DNA of 64,000 nucleotides from Azospirillum ramasamyi (GCF_003233655.1 NZ_CP029834.1:373885-437884); one strand, 5' to 3'. Shown: positions 1-8,918, counted from the first letter of the stretch. The notes: generated by a model not told the origin, from the letters alone. Program-made: numbers and translations.

Positions 1-2219
1 CGACCGACCAATACCCCTACCAGCCGGTGGCGACGCTGATCCTGCCGAAACAGGATGTCTGCGCCCGCGGTCAGGCGGAGTATGGCCAGGAGCTGGCCTT
101 CAACATCTGGCGCACGCCGGTGGAGCAGACGCCGCAGGGCAGCATCGCCGCGGTGCGCAAGGTGGTCTACAGCCATGGCGCCGACGTCCGCCATCAGGCC
201 AACGGCCAGCCGCTGGAGCAGCCGGCGAAGCCGCGCACCCAGGCGCCGCCGCTGCCGAAGGACGACTGCATCGTCAAGGCGGTGATCTATCCGCCCATCG
301 GCATCGCCCGCATCGGCAACGCGCCGGAGGGGTATGTCGTCGGTCCCGAGGTGCCGAACCCCAAGCCGCTGATGGCCGGCGACGACCCGGCGCGGAACCC
401 CTATCGTGACGCCGAAGGCCGGCTTCTGCCGCAGGCCGCGCGCTTCCGCATCTATGGCGTCAACGCCATGGGCCGCATCGTCCGCGAACTGACCGCCGCC
501 GAAAGCGGCGCCGACATCACCTGGAAGGTCCATCTCGCCAACAAGAAGTCGGCCTGGTACGCCTTCCAGCTGGCGCTCGACATTCCCGAAGCGGCGTCGG
601 CCGATCCGACGACCCTGCGCAACCCGACCGTCGCCGACCGCGAGGCGCTGGTGCTGGATGCCGGTGAAAATGCGATCCACGCCGGCCACGGCAAGCAGAG
701 CCGCAAGTTGACCGCCGGCAAGTTCATGCACCAGGGCGAGCCGGTCTATCTCGGCCGCATGTGGTGCGAAGAGGGCGACCATCGCCTGCTGGCCACCGGC
801 GGACGCGGCTTCTCCTCGTCCTGCAACGGCACCAAGGCGATCACCTTCGGCAACAACGAGGGCTGGCACGACGACACCTCCGACGGCCCGGTCGATGCGG
901 TGGTCAAGCTGAACGGGATGGAACTGCCGGTCACCCCCGCCTGGATCGTCGTCGGCCCGCCGAATTACGGGCCGCAACGCAAGTCGGTCCGCACCATGTG
1001 GGATCTGATGCGCGACGTGGCGATCCGGGCCGGCACGCTGCCGAAGCCCGCCCGCCCGTCCTTCACCCACGACATCTACCCGGTGTTCGAACGGATGACC
1101 GGGCTGCAATGGGTCAATGCCGGCTTCGCCGCCGGGTTCGGCTGGAACTCCGCCAACGACTTCACCAAGCCGGAGTGGATCGCGCGGCTGAACGACCGGA
1201 GCCTCGCCAACCAGGAAACCCGGCGGGTGCTGAAGAACTCCTTCCGGCATGACGCGGTGGACAGCTGGTCGCCGACGCCCTGGCCCTGGGTCTATGGCGA
1301 CGCGATGAACATCCCGCCGGCCCAGACGCCGCGCCAATACACCTCGCTGACCCAGACCCAGCTGGAGTTCCTCGATCAGTGGGTCGCCGGCGATTTCGAC
1401 GACGACTGGGGCAAGGTTCCGGTCTACACCGACTTCGATCAGGTGCCGCTGGACGAGCAGGGCGAGGTGCTGACCCGCGCGGCGCTGGATTTCTGCCTCG
1501 CCGACGCCTTCCATCCCGGCTGCGAGATGACCTGGCCGGTCCGCGCCTCCACCATGTATATGGAACCGTTCCGCTTCGCCCATGCGCCCAAGGGCTGGGT
1601 GGAGCCGGGCATGGGCGCCATCCTGTCCAGCGACACCGTCACCATCTCCAACGGCCCGCTCTATGGCCAGCTTCCCGGCGGCATCACCCGCTGGATGGCG
1701 GTGCCGTGGCAGACCGATACCGGGAGCTGCCGCTCGGGCTACGATCCCGCCTACGATCCCAACGTCCCCACCTTCTGGCCGGCCCGCGTGCCGAACGAGG
1801 TTCTGACCCGCGAGAATTACCAGATCGTGATGGACGCGGCACAGCCGGCCCAGGCACGTCTGGCCGCCTTCGCCAACCGCGCCGCCTGGGTGGCGCCGCT
1901 GGGCACCACCAGCTACACCGACCAGATCAACAACATGATCCATCACTTCGACCATCTCGGCGTGGTGGAGGTCAATCCCGGCCCGACCGATCCGGAAGGG
2001 GCGAAGCTGTTCCCGCCGCTGATCGAGGTGGAGGACCAGCACATCCCGATCCCCGACGTGGACGACACGGTCGACACCAAGGCGGTCCGCGCCGCCCATC
2101 GCACCCTGTCCACCAAGGCGCCGGCTCCTACGGGCGGCGGTGCCGGACTGCGGGCGACCCAGCCGGTCGACCTCAGCCGGATCGACAAGGTCCGCCGCTT
2201 CCCGCGCGGGCTGCGATGA
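1..2219 (+). CDS. Catalase-like / LodA-GoxA family quinoprotein oxidase fusion, 5' end outside window
   Basis: The frame is open from the first bases of the window (codons from base 3) to the stop at 2217-2219, so the true start lies upstream. From about 270 on the protein reads as a LodA/GoxA-type cysteine tryptophylquinone oxidase (opening VIYPPIGIARIGNA); such enzymes oxidise an amino acid or amine and release H2O2. Candidate cofactor residues are the cysteines at 1494-1496 and 1521-1523 (PGCEMTW) and the tryptophans at 1692-1694 and 1707-1709 (TRWMAVPWQ); I cannot say which pair is used. The first 80 codons (YPYQPVATLILPKQD, then LAFNIW, then GSIAAVRK) look instead like the C-terminal end of a small SrpA-type catalase, with a proline-rich linker between. 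The flavoprotein gene follows with an ATGA overlap. The substrate cannot be told from sequence. Confidence 0.8.
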   Translation, partial: TDQYPYQPVATLILPKQDVCARGQAEYGQELAFNIWRTPVEQTPQGSIAAVRKVVYSHGADVRHQANGQPLEQPAKPRTQAPPLPKDDCIVKAVIYPPIGIARIGNAPEGYVVGPEVPNPKPLMAGDDPARNPYRDAEGRLLPQAARFRIYGVNAMGRIVRELTAAESGADITWKVHLANKKSAWYAFQLALDIPEAASADPTTLRNPTVADREALVLDAGENAIHAGHGKQSRKLTAGKFMHQGEPVYLGRMWCEEGDHRLLATGGRGFSSSCNGTKAITFGNNEGWHDDTSDGPVDAVVKLNGMELPVTPAWIVVGPPNYGPQRKSVRTMWDLMRDVAIRAGTLPKPARPSFTHDIYPVFERMTGLQWVNAGFAAGFGWNSANDFTKPEWIARLNDRSLANQETRRVLKNSFRHDAVDSWSPTPWPWVYGDAMNIPPAQTPRQYTSLTQTQLEFLDQWVAGDFDDDWGKVPVYTDFDQVPLDEQGEVLTRAALDFCLADAFHPGCEMTWPVRASTMYMEPFRFAHAPKGWVEPGMGAILSSDTVTISNGPLYGQLPGGITRWMAVPWQTDTGSCRSGYDPAYDPNVPTFWPARVPNEVLTRENYQIVMDAAQPAQARLAAFANRAAWVAPLGTTSYTDQINNMIHHFDHLGVVEVNPGPTDPEGAKLFPPLIEVEDQHIPIPDVDDTVDTKAVRAAHRTLSTKAPAPTGGGAGLRATQPVDLSRIDKVRRFPRGLR

Positions 2220-3361
2220 TCCAAATCGGTCCGCCCGTAAGGGATAGGGCGGAGGCCGACGCAATGGCGCGTGCGGTCGGGGTGGATGCGGTCGTCGTCG
2301 GCGCAGGCCCGGCCGGCGCCACCTTCGCCCTCAATCTCGCGGCGATGCACCGGGTGCTGGTGCTGGACCGGCGGGCCGGCCCCGCCCTCCGCATCGGCGA
2401 ATCGCTGGCCCCGGCGGCGCGCCGGCTGCTGCTCGACATGGATCTGTGGGACGCCTTCCTGGCGCAAGGCCATTCCCGCTGCCATGGCGGCCGGTCGGTC
2501 TGGGGTGGTCCGCAGCCGGTCGAGGCCGACAACCTGCGCGATCTCGACGGGCCGGGCTGGCATCTCGACCGTGGCCGCTTCGACGGCTGGCTGCGCCGGG
2601 TGGCGGCATCCCGCGGCGCCGTCCTGCAGATCCCGGCCCAGATGCTGTCGGTGGACAGGGCAGGGCAGGGCTGGCTGCTGGAGGTGGAAGCCGCCGGCCG
2701 CCGTCTTCCCGTCCACGCCCGCCTGCTGGTCGATGCCGGCGGGCGCGGTTCTCCGCTCGCCAAGCGCTTCGGCGCCCGGCGGGCGATCTCGGACCGGCTG
2801 GTCTGCGGCTGGGCCCATGGCCGTGACGCCCCCGGCCGCCAGTCCGGCGTGACCTGGATCGAGGCGGAACCGGACGGCTGGTGGTACAGCGCCCCGCTGC
2901 CCGAAGGGCGCCGGGTCGTCGCCTTCCATACCGACGCCGACCTGCCCGCCGCCGCCGATGCCCGCGACACCGCATCGCTGCTGCGCCGTCTGTCCAACTG
3001 CTCCGTCCTGTCGGAATCACTGACCGCCTGCGGCTTCGAAGCGGAGGGGCAGGGCGGCTTCTGCGCCGCCCACAGCAGCAGCCTGTCACCCGCCTCGGGC
3101 GAGGGCTGGCTGGCGATCGGCGACGCTGCGCTGGGCTTCGACCCGCTGTCGTCCCAGGGCATCTTCAACGCGCTCTACACCGGCCTCGCCGGGGCGGAGG
3201 CCGCCAACCGCCATCTCTCCGGCGATGCCGCGGCGCTGGCGGACTACGCCGCCGGCCTGGTGCCGATCCGCGACGCCTACCGCGCCCATCTGCGCGCCTG
3301 GTACGGGCTGGAGCGCCGCTGGCGGGACCGCCCGTTCTGGAGCCGTCGGCAGGCGGCCTGA
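2216..3361 (+). CDS. LodB/GoxB-like FAD-dependent maturation protein
   Basis: This 381-residue flavoprotein belongs to the tryptophan-halogenase-like group that includes LodB, which is needed to form the tryptophylquinone cofactor of its partner oxidase. An N-terminal Rossmann motif GAGPAG lies near residues 29-34, GESLAP near 61-66, and the C-terminal flavin motif GDAALGFDPLSSQG near 300-315. The start overlaps the oxidase stop as ATGA, so the two are translationally coupled. A second ATG at 2264 (MARAVGVD) would drop the first 16 residues and is also possible. The gene ends 4 bases before the convergent parB gene, with no room for a separate terminator. The pairing with the oxidase is what points to a LodB role rather than halogenation; the flavin fold itself is clear. 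Confidence 0.82.
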   Translation: MIQIGPPVRDRAEADAMARAVGVDAVVVGAGPAGATFALNLAAMHRVLVLDRRAGPALRIGESLAPAARRLLLDMDLWDAFLAQGHSRCHGGRSVWGGPQPVEADNLRDLDGPGWHLDRGRFDGWLRRVAASRGAVLQIPAQMLSVDRAGQGWLLEVEAAGRRLPVHARLLVDAGGRGSPLAKRFGARRAISDRLVCGWAHGRDAPGRQSGVTWIEAEPDGWWYSAPLPEGRRVVAFHTDADLPAAADARDTASLLRRLSNCSVLSESLTACGFEAEGQGGFCAAHSSSLSPASGEGWLAIGDAALGFDPLSSQGIFNALYTGLAGAEAANRHLSGDAAALADYAAGLVPIRDAYRAHLRAWYGLERRWRDRPFWSRRQAA

Positions 3362-3365
3362 ACGG

Positions 3366-4337
3366 TCAGGCGCCGCTTTCCACCCCGTGCTCGACTTCGC
3401 CATCCATCCCGCCATCCGCCCCTTCCAGGATCGCGTCGATCTCCGCGCGCAGCCGCATCAGCCGGTCGCGGTTGTCGGGGTCGAGGAAGCGGCGCTGCTC
3501 GCGCACCACGGCGACGTCGCGCATGATGCGCTTCACGCTGGCCTGCAGGGAGCGCATCGCCTCCTTCGGACCGGGTTCCGGCGGGGTGGAGTCCGGGTCG
3601 GCTCCCGCGGCAGCCCCCTGGGCATGCTCGCGCTTGGCCTGACGCACCGCCTTGACGCTCGCCCCCTCCTTGGCACGCTCCCACAGCCCGGCGCGGAGTT
3701 CCGCCGGGGCGGCGGCGATCTCGATCATGACGGAACGCGAGACATGGACGTAAGCCGCCGCATACTCCTCCCGCATCTCCGCCGGCAGGCTCATGATCGC
3801 CAGCAGCTTGGTCACGTCGGTGCGGTCGCGCCCGACCACGGCGGCCAGCTCGTCATGGGTGTAGCCGTGCTTGTCGATCAGCCGGGCCAGCGCCGCCGCA
3901 TATTCCACCGCGTTCAGGTCGACGCGCTGGACATTGTCGATCAGCCCGATCTCGTCCGGATCGCCGGAGGTCAGGATGGCGAAGACCGTCTTGCGGCCCA
4001 GCATCTCATGCGCGCGGACGCGGCGCTCGCCGCCGATCAGCAGATACTCGCCCTGGGGCAGCGGGCGGACCAGCACCGGGTTCTGCAGCCCGTGCCGCTC
4101 GATGGAGGAGGCCAGGCTGCGCAGTTCCGCCTCGTCGAAATGACGGCGCGGCTGGTCGGGGTTGCGGTGGACGCGGGCGAGGTCCAGCTCCACCACATGC
4201 GGGAAGCCGGCCGAGGTGCCGAACAGCCGGTCGCTGCCCACCGTCAGCCCGCCCGGCATGGCGCCGCCCGCCACGCCGCCCGGCTCGCCGGCGCCGCCCA
4301 GAAGCTCGCGGGTCTTGCGTTCGAACTTACGCGACAT
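3366..4337 (-). CDS. parB: ParB-family partition protein
   Basis: ParB binds centromere-like parS sites and cooperates with ParA in segregating the replicon. The 323-residue protein has the usual order: a basic N-terminus (MSRKFERKTRELLGG), the ParB N-terminal domain (HRNPDQPRRHFDE), the CTP-binding signature GGERRVRAHE, then a helix-turn-helix (YTHDELAAVVGRDRTDVTKL) and a charged C-terminal tail. I chose the ATG at 4337 because it gives the canonical MSRKFE start and overlaps the parA stop by 11 bases, the usual parAB coupling; an upstream in-frame ATG at 4361 lies inside parA. No parS matching the chromosomal consensus was found by eye. Confidence 0.93.
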   Translation of the reverse strand: MSRKFERKTRELLGGAGEPGGVAGGAMPGGLTVGSDRLFGTSAGFPHVVELDLARVHRNPDQPRRHFDEAELRSLASSIERHGLQNPVLVRPLPQGEYLLIGGERRVRAHEMLGRKTVFAILTSGDPDEIGLIDNVQRVDLNAVEYAAALARLIDKHGYTHDELAAVVGRDRTDVTKLLAIMSLPAEMREEYAAAYVHVSRSVMIEIAAAPAELRAGLWERAKEGASVKAVRQAKREHAQGAAAGADPDSTPPEPGPKEAMRSLQASVKRIMRDVAVVREQRRFLDPDNRDRLMRLRAEIDAILEGADGGMDGEVEHGVESGA

Positions 4338-5349
4338 GCGGCAACTCCCGGCTCTGGGCATAGGCGCGGATCTGGCGCGCCACCTCGCGGAAGGTCTCGG
4401 CCCCCGGCGCCTTCGGATCGCCGGCCAGCGTGATCATGCCGGCCGCCGCCGCCTTGCCGTAGACGGTGGCGCGTGGGATCGGCGCGAAGACCGGCACCTG
4501 ATCGGCGTAGGATTCGTGCAGTTCCTGCAGCGTGGCGCGGTCCTGGGTCAGCCGGTCGTTGTACATGGTCGGGATGATGCCGGCGATGCGCAGGCCGGGG
4601 TTCACCCGGCGGCGGATGCGGCCGATGGTGTCGACCAGCCGCTTGACGCCCAGCAGGGCCAGCGCCTCCGTCTGCACCGGCACCACCACCAGCTCCGCCG
4701 CCGACAGCGCGTTGGCGGTCACCAGCCCCAAATTCGGCGCGCAATCCATCACCACGAAATCATAGGCGCGGCGCACCTCGTCCAGCTTCTCCCGCAGGAT
4801 CAGCCCGCCGGTGGAATCCGCCGCCAGCTCCACGTCGGCGTCGGCCAGCGACAGCCCGGCGGGAACGAGGTCCAATCCGCGCTCCGCCGTCGGCATGATG
4901 ACCGAGGTCAGCGGTTCCTCCGAGCGCAGCACATAATAGAGTGTCTTGCGCTGCTGCTCCAAAGCGACGATGGCGGCGTTGCCGATGCCGACATGAACGG
5001 TGGCGTTGCTCTGCGAATCGCAATCGATCAGCAGAACCCGCGCCCCGCCCTCCGTCAGGGCATAGGCGAGGTTCACCGCGGTGGCGGTCTTGCCGACGCC
5101 GCCCTTCTGGTTGGCGATCGCCAGATACGTCGCGGCGCGGGGACGCTCGTCCGCCTTGTGGCGGGTCAGGAAATCGACCAGCTGCTGCGGGATCCGCTCC
5201 GCCCCGCTTTCCCAGCGGCTGATCCGCGCCTTGGTATAGCTGCGGCCAAGCTGCGCGTTCAGCCATTCGGCGAACTGCGTCTGGTTCTCCCCGCGACGTT
5301 CGCGCAGCTGGCGCATCTCGTCGCCCCCGATCGACAGCATTCCCGTCAT
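4327..5349 (-). CDS. parA: ParA-family partition ATPase with N-terminal helix-turn-helix
   Basis: This is a type Ia ParA: a DNA-binding helix-turn-helix of the Xre type (about residues 12-66, with TKARISRWESGAERIP) fused to a deviant Walker ATPase (KGGVGKT at 82-88, DCDSQSN near 108, DCAPNLGL further on). Such proteins move plasmid or chromid copies and repress their own parAB operon. At 340 residues it is of normal size. The ATG at 5349 was chosen because upstream in-frame codons run into the promoter region. It is the first gene of parA-parB and lies 138 bases downstream of the CNNM-type gene on the same strand, with a candidate operator in that gap. Confidence 0.94.
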   Translation of the reverse strand: MTGMLSIGGDEMRQLRERRGENQTQFAEWLNAQLGRSYTKARISRWESGAERIPQQLVDFLTRHKADERPRAATYLAIANQKGGVGKTATAVNLAYALTEGGARVLLIDCDSQSNATVHVGIGNAAIVALEQQRKTLYYVLRSEEPLTSVIMPTAERGLDLVPAGLSLADADVELAADSTGGLILREKLDEVRRAYDFVVMDCAPNLGLVTANALSAAELVVVPVQTEALALLGVKRLVDTIGRIRRRVNPGLRIAGIIPTMYNDRLTQDRATLQELHESYADQVPVFAPIPRATVYGKAAAAGMITLAGDPKAPGAETFREVARQIRAYAQSRELPHVA

Positions 5350-5397
5350 TCCCCCTCGACTCCGGTCCCGGTGTGGACGGCCACATCGGTGAGCGGA

Positions 5398-5449
5398 GTC
5401 TGAGCAAGTTGCCGGAACTTTGTCAATGGAGGGCGCGTCAAGTTGCAAC
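5398..5449 (-). promoter_or_regulatory. Candidate parA promoter with operator palindromes
   Basis: On the minus strand TTGACA (5421-5426) is followed after 17 bases by the weak -10 TCAGAC (5398-5403). The spacer holds the inverted repeat AAGTT-N5-AACTT (5406-5420), and a perfect GTTGCAAC palindrome lies upstream at 5442-5449. A repeat between -35 and -10 is where an autorepressor such as the HTH-containing ParA would act. The palindromes are seen; their function is inferred, and they could equally be parS-like sites. Confidence 0.5.
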
Positions 5450-5487
5450 AACAGGCGAGGCGCCGGACCGGCGCCCGCCCGCCGGCC

Positions 5488-6798
5488 TCACTCCTCCGCT
5501 TCGGCCAGCTGGTTGATCCGGGGCACGACCAGGACCTTGTCGATGCGGCGCCCGTCCATGTCCACCACTTCGAAGCGGGCACCGTTCCAGTCGAAGCTCT
5601 CGCCCGCCTGCGGCACATGGCCCAGGCGGTACAGCATCAGCCCGGCCACCGTGTGGAAGTCGCCGGCATCGCGAAGTCCGCGCAGGCCGACCTTGTCCTC
5701 GAACTCGTCCACCGGCATCCAGCCTTCCACCAGCCAGGAGCCGTCCTCGCGCCGGATCGCCGCGGTTTCCACCACCTCGCCGGCCTCCGGCAGGTCGCCG
5801 GCGATGATCTCGAGAATGTCGGTGAGCGTGACCAGCCCCTCGATGCAGCCATACTCGTCCACCACCATCGCCAGATGGTGGCCCGAGTTCTTCATCAGGT
5901 CGAGCAGCTTCAGGATCGGCGTCCCGTCATGCACCACCAGCGGTTTGCCGGCCCCGGCCTCCAGGTCGAAGGGGCGGCCCTGGACGACCGCGCCCAGCAG
6001 GTCGCGGGTGTGAACGACACCGACCAGCTCGTCCAGCACGCCGCGGCACACCGGATAGCGCGAATGGCTCCCGGTGCGGATCGTCTCCAGCAGTTCGGCC
6101 TGCGGCTTGCCCAGATCGAGCCACGCGACGTCCGGGCGGGGGATCATGATGCTGCGCACCGTGCGGTCGGCCAGCCGCAGCACGCCGTCGATCATCTCCT
6201 TCTCGGCCGGGGCGAAGACGCCGGCCTGCGTTCCCTCGGAGATCATCGAGCGGACCTCCTCCTCGGTCACCGTCTCCTCGCGCGCTCCATGCAGGCCGAG
6301 CAGGCGCAGCAGCAGGTCGGTGGAGGCGCCGAGCAGCCAGACGAAGGGCGCGGCGATGCGGGACAGCATGCGCATGGGCGGCGCGATCAGGGAGGCGACC
6401 CGTTCCGGGTTCTTCAGGGCGATGCGCTTGGGAATCAGTTCGCCCAGCACGATGGACAGATAGGTGATCACCACCAGGACGCCGCCGACGCCGAGGATCT
6501 CGCCCTTCCCGGCCAGAATGGGAAAGCCGTTCAGCCACTGGGCCACCCGGTCGCCCAGCGTGGCGCCGCCATAGGCGCCGGCGACGACGCCCACCAGCGT
6601 GATGCCGATCTGGACGGTGCTGAGGAAGCGGCTCGGCTCCTCGATCAGCCGCAACGCCGTCCGGGCTCCCCGGTCTCCCTGATCGGCCAGATGCTGCAGC
6701 CGGGCTCTCCGCGAGGAGACGACGGCGAGTTCGGACATGGCGAACACCCCGTTGAGGAGCGTCAACGCCACGATGATGGCGATCTCGAAGGAGAGCAT
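5488..6798 (-). CDS. CNNM/CorC-type membrane protein (DUF21, CBS pair, transporter-associated domain)
   Basis: The 436-residue protein begins with a hydrophobic segment (LSFEIAIIVALTLLNGVFAMSELAVVSSRRARL) typical of DUF21 (CNNM) membrane domains and has further membrane spans up to about residue 150. A CBS pair follows at about 210-330 (SIMIPRPDVAWLDL, then MVVDEYGCIEGLVTLTDILEII), and a C-terminal CorC/HlyC transporter-associated domain at about 345-430. Proteins of this architecture were first called hemolysins, and several function in Mg or Co efflux and resistance; the ion here cannot be read from sequence. It lies upstream of parA on the same strand but is probably a separate unit, since a parA promoter candidate lies between. 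A cation diffusion facilitator is the next gene upstream. Confidence 0.88.
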   Translation of the reverse strand: MLSFEIAIIVALTLLNGVFAMSELAVVSSRRARLQHLADQGDRGARTALRLIEEPSRFLSTVQIGITLVGVVAGAYGGATLGDRVAQWLNGFPILAGKGEILGVGGVLVVITYLSIVLGELIPKRIALKNPERVASLIAPPMRMLSRIAAPFVWLLGASTDLLLRLLGLHGAREETVTEEEVRSMISEGTQAGVFAPAEKEMIDGVLRLADRTVRSIMIPRPDVAWLDLGKPQAELLETIRTGSHSRYPVCRGVLDELVGVVHTRDLLGAVVQGRPFDLEAGAGKPLVVHDGTPILKLLDLMKNSGHHLAMVVDEYGCIEGLVTLTDILEIIAGDLPEAGEVVETAAIRREDGSWLVEGWMPVDEFEDKVGLRGLRDAGDFHTVAGLMLYRLGHVPQAGESFDWNGARFEVVDMDGRRIDKVLVVPRINQLAEAEE

Positions 6799-7174
6799 CT
6801 AAGGGATCCCTGAAGAGGTGGGCATGACAAATGGCACGGCTGGCGCCCTGTGGCGCCCCGCGTTCGACGGGACCGGTAAATGAGACAAAGCGATCAGCCA
6901 CGGCATGGGCTGTTCGCCGGAAATAAAAGGAAGAGACGGCAGCTTGAAGCGCGTCAGGGCTCGGCCGCCTGGGGGCGGCCGGATCGTCCATGCAGGAAGA
7001 CTGGATATGCCGCGGACGACCGGAGATCCGACCCCCCGCGGCCGTCTGGGGCCGCTTGGCGAACTGTTCATCGGGTCCCCGCCTGCCGGGCAGGGCTGCT
7101 CCATCCTGATTACACGCTGCCGGTGATGTAGTAAGAGCCTCGCTGTTTGCAAGGGGCGCCGGATGTCGCGCTGC
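6799..7174. other. Gene-free interval, nothing recognised
   Basis: Roughly 375 bases lie between the CNNM-type gene and the end of the cation diffusion facilitator. The short open frames here lack family signatures and convincing ribosome binding sites. The interval must hold the promoter of the CNNM-type gene on the minus strand, but no clear -35/-10 pair, operator or metal riboswitch was visible. Confidence 0.5.
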
Positions 7175-7202
7175 GTGTGGGGATCACGGTGTGGGGATCA
7201 CG
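7175..7202. repeat. Perfect 14-bp tandem duplication at the end of the CDF gene
   Basis: GTGTGGGGATCACG occurs twice without a gap (7175-7188 and 7189-7202). The second copy contains the stop codon of the cation diffusion facilitator gene, so the duplication leaves the protein unchanged and only extends the 3' untranslated end. Confidence 0.85.
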
Positions 7203-8169
7203 CGCTTCGCCCGGCCTTGTCGGCCGGCAAGGCCGTGGACCGCAATTCGGTGAAAACACGGCTGATCTCGGGAAAGCGCTCCTTCATTCTGCGGTCGATG
7301 CGCGCGAGCGCCATTTCCACCTCGCCCGCGCTCACCTCGTCCCGCAAATCGAGGCTGAGATTGACGATCACCACCTCGGGGCCGAGATGGGTGGTCAGCA
7401 CCTCGTTGACGCGCTCGATGATGTGTTCATCCCGCAGCAGGGCGCGCACCCCTTGCACCAGATCCGGACGGGCCGATTCGCCGATCAGCAGGCTCTTCGT
7501 CTCATAGGCGAGGAATCCGGCGGTGGCCGCCAGCACCAGCCCGATCAGCACCGACCCGATGCCGTCGAAGACCGGCTGGTCCAGCAGCAGGTCGGCGGAC
7601 AGGCAGGCGGCGGCGATGATCAGGCCGACCAGGGCGGCGCTGTCCTCGAACAGCACCATGAATATGGTGGGATCCTTGCTGGCCTGGACGGTCTCGATCA
7701 CGCCGGCCCTCCCGCGGCGGGCATTGAAGGCGCGCAGCGCCACCAGCCAGCTGACCCCCTCCATCACCACGGCGATGCCCAGCACGACGAAGTTGATCCA
7801 GGGCGATTCGACCGGCTGGGGGTGCAGGATCTTCTCCACCCCTTCATAGACCGAAACCACGGCCCCGCCGGCGAAGATCACCAGCGCCACGACGAAGGTC
7901 CAGAAATACAGCTCGCGCGCGTAGCCGAAGGGGTGGCTGTCGTCGGGCGGCTTCCGCGACCGCTTCAGCCCGACCAGCATCAGCGCCTCGTTTCCGCTGT
8001 CGACCAGGGAATGCACCGCCTCGCTCAACATCGACGAGCTGCCGGTCAGGAAAGCAGCCACGAACTTGGTCACGGTGATCGCCAGATTGGCGGCGATGGC
8101 TGCAAGGACCACCTTGCCGGACTCCGCCGCCGACTTGCCCACCGAGGTGGTCATCGCACCCTGCGCCAT
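7198..8169 (-). CDS. Cation diffusion facilitator (CDF) family efflux protein
   Basis: The product is a 323-residue CDF transporter, which exports divalent metals such as Zn, Fe, Mn or Co in exchange for protons. The N-terminal half holds the membrane domain with the family signature SSSMLSEAVHSLVDSGNEAL in the second helix; the C-terminal part is the cytoplasmic ferredoxin-like domain. The ATG at 8169 is preceded by a strong GGGGGGAA ribosome binding site. The open frame runs 135 codons further upstream, but that part merely translates the iteron array and is not protein. Its promoter therefore lies inside the replication origin, so RepA binding to the iterons could affect it. The metal is not predictable here. 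Confidence 0.9.
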   Translation of the reverse strand: MAQGAMTTSVGKSAAESGKVVLAAIAANLAITVTKFVAAFLTGSSSMLSEAVHSLVDSGNEALMLVGLKRSRKPPDDSHPFGYARELYFWTFVVALVIFAGGAVVSVYEGVEKILHPQPVESPWINFVVLGIAVVMEGVSWLVALRAFNARRGRAGVIETVQASKDPTIFMVLFEDSAALVGLIIAAACLSADLLLDQPVFDGIGSVLIGLVLAATAGFLAYETKSLLIGESARPDLVQGVRALLRDEHIIERVNEVLTTHLGPEVVIVNLSLDLRDEVSAGEVEMALARIDRRMKERFPEISRVFTELRSTALPADKAGRSA

Positions 8170-8244
8170 CGTTCCCCCCGCCAAAGCAGCCCCGTGGGCA
8201 AACAACTCCGCCGCTCCCGCACCGTTCCGCGGAACAGGGGCACC

Positions 8245-8918
8245 TGAACCTTGGTGACGCACCGATGGTCTCCGACGGGGTGGAGAGCCCCCGGAGTTTG
8301 AACTTTGGTGACGCTCCCATCCGGGCCGACTCGGCGTGACTCCTGAACTTTGGTGACGCTGGAAAGCCTGTGGCTTTGAACTTTGGTGACGCCGAGGGCC
8401 CGGAATCGACTCGACCGGCCATTTGAACTTTGGTGACGCCCGGCTGCCGGAAGGCCCATAAGCGACCGCAGGAACCGGAAAGCCCACATCAACTCTTCCC
8501 GGCGTCATCCCCGCCTTAGCCGGGACAACGGGTAAGTCATTGAATTCAAACATTCCAGTGATGTGCCCATCCACGATGGGAACGCTGTGGCGAACCCCCG
8601 CCCACCTGACGACATCCCATCACGCCGTCCAAAAGGCCGCTTCCCTTACCTGCCGGGATCCTTGAACTTTGGTGACGCCCACAACGAATCAGCAGGTCCG
8701 AGTCCCTCGACTCGCCTGTCGAGGCGTCACCAAGGTTCAAGTCAGCAAGTTCTCGAACCCAGCGAGTCGTCCACAGGCACCCTGGTTTTCCCCATGAACT
8801 CTGGTGACGCCATCCTTGAACTGTGGTGACGCGACTCGGACTTATCCCCTGAACCTTGGTGACGAATCTAATAGTTGGTTCCAAATAGCTTCCAATTAGC
8901 CTGCGTCACCAAGGTTCA
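8245..8918. other. oriV: Replication origin: iteron array upstream of repA
   Basis: Eleven copies of a 15-base iteron, consensus TGAACTTTGGTGACG, lie here. Nine are direct, starting at 8245, 8299, 8344, 8377, 8424, 8663, 8795, 8817 and 8850; two are inverted, at 8725-8739 and 8904-8918. Five carry the core TTTGG; the others carry CTTGG, CTCTGG or TGTGG variants. Spacings of 22, 33 and 55 bases in the right-hand group fit whole helical turns. The iterons split into a left group by the CDF promoter and a right group by repA, separated by about 225 bases. A short AT-richer stretch lies at 8864-8900. The inverted copy at 8904 is placed to repress repA. TTATCCCCT at 8842-8850 is the nearest thing to a DnaA box; no perfect box was found. 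This layout is typical of iteron-controlled origins. Confidence 0.9.
8492..8531. repeat. Remnant of a dispersed palindromic repeat
   Basis: The segment reads CCCGGCGTCATCCCCGCC and then TTAGCCGGG, resembling the widespread GTCATCCCCGC-type intergenic palindromes of GC-rich proteobacteria. It lies in the 225-base gap between the two iteron groups. One imperfect arm is present rather than a clean hairpin, so this may be a decayed copy. Confidence 0.4.

Noticed and set aside
8170..8574. N-terminal extension of the CDF protein by 135 residues
   Set aside because: It is just the translation of the iterons (repeated R-H-Q-S-S and S-P-K-F-K), and the ATG at 8169 has a strong ribosome binding site.
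8440..8900. DnaA boxes in the origin
   Set aside because: Only approximate matches such as TTATCCCCT at 8842-8850 were found; none fits TTATNCACA closely enough to annotate.
8245..8918. Regularly repeated 15-mers that could be taken for a CRISPR array
   Set aside because: Spacing is irregular, repeats are short, some are inverted, no cas genes are near, and a replication initiator gene sits in the middle; they are iterons.
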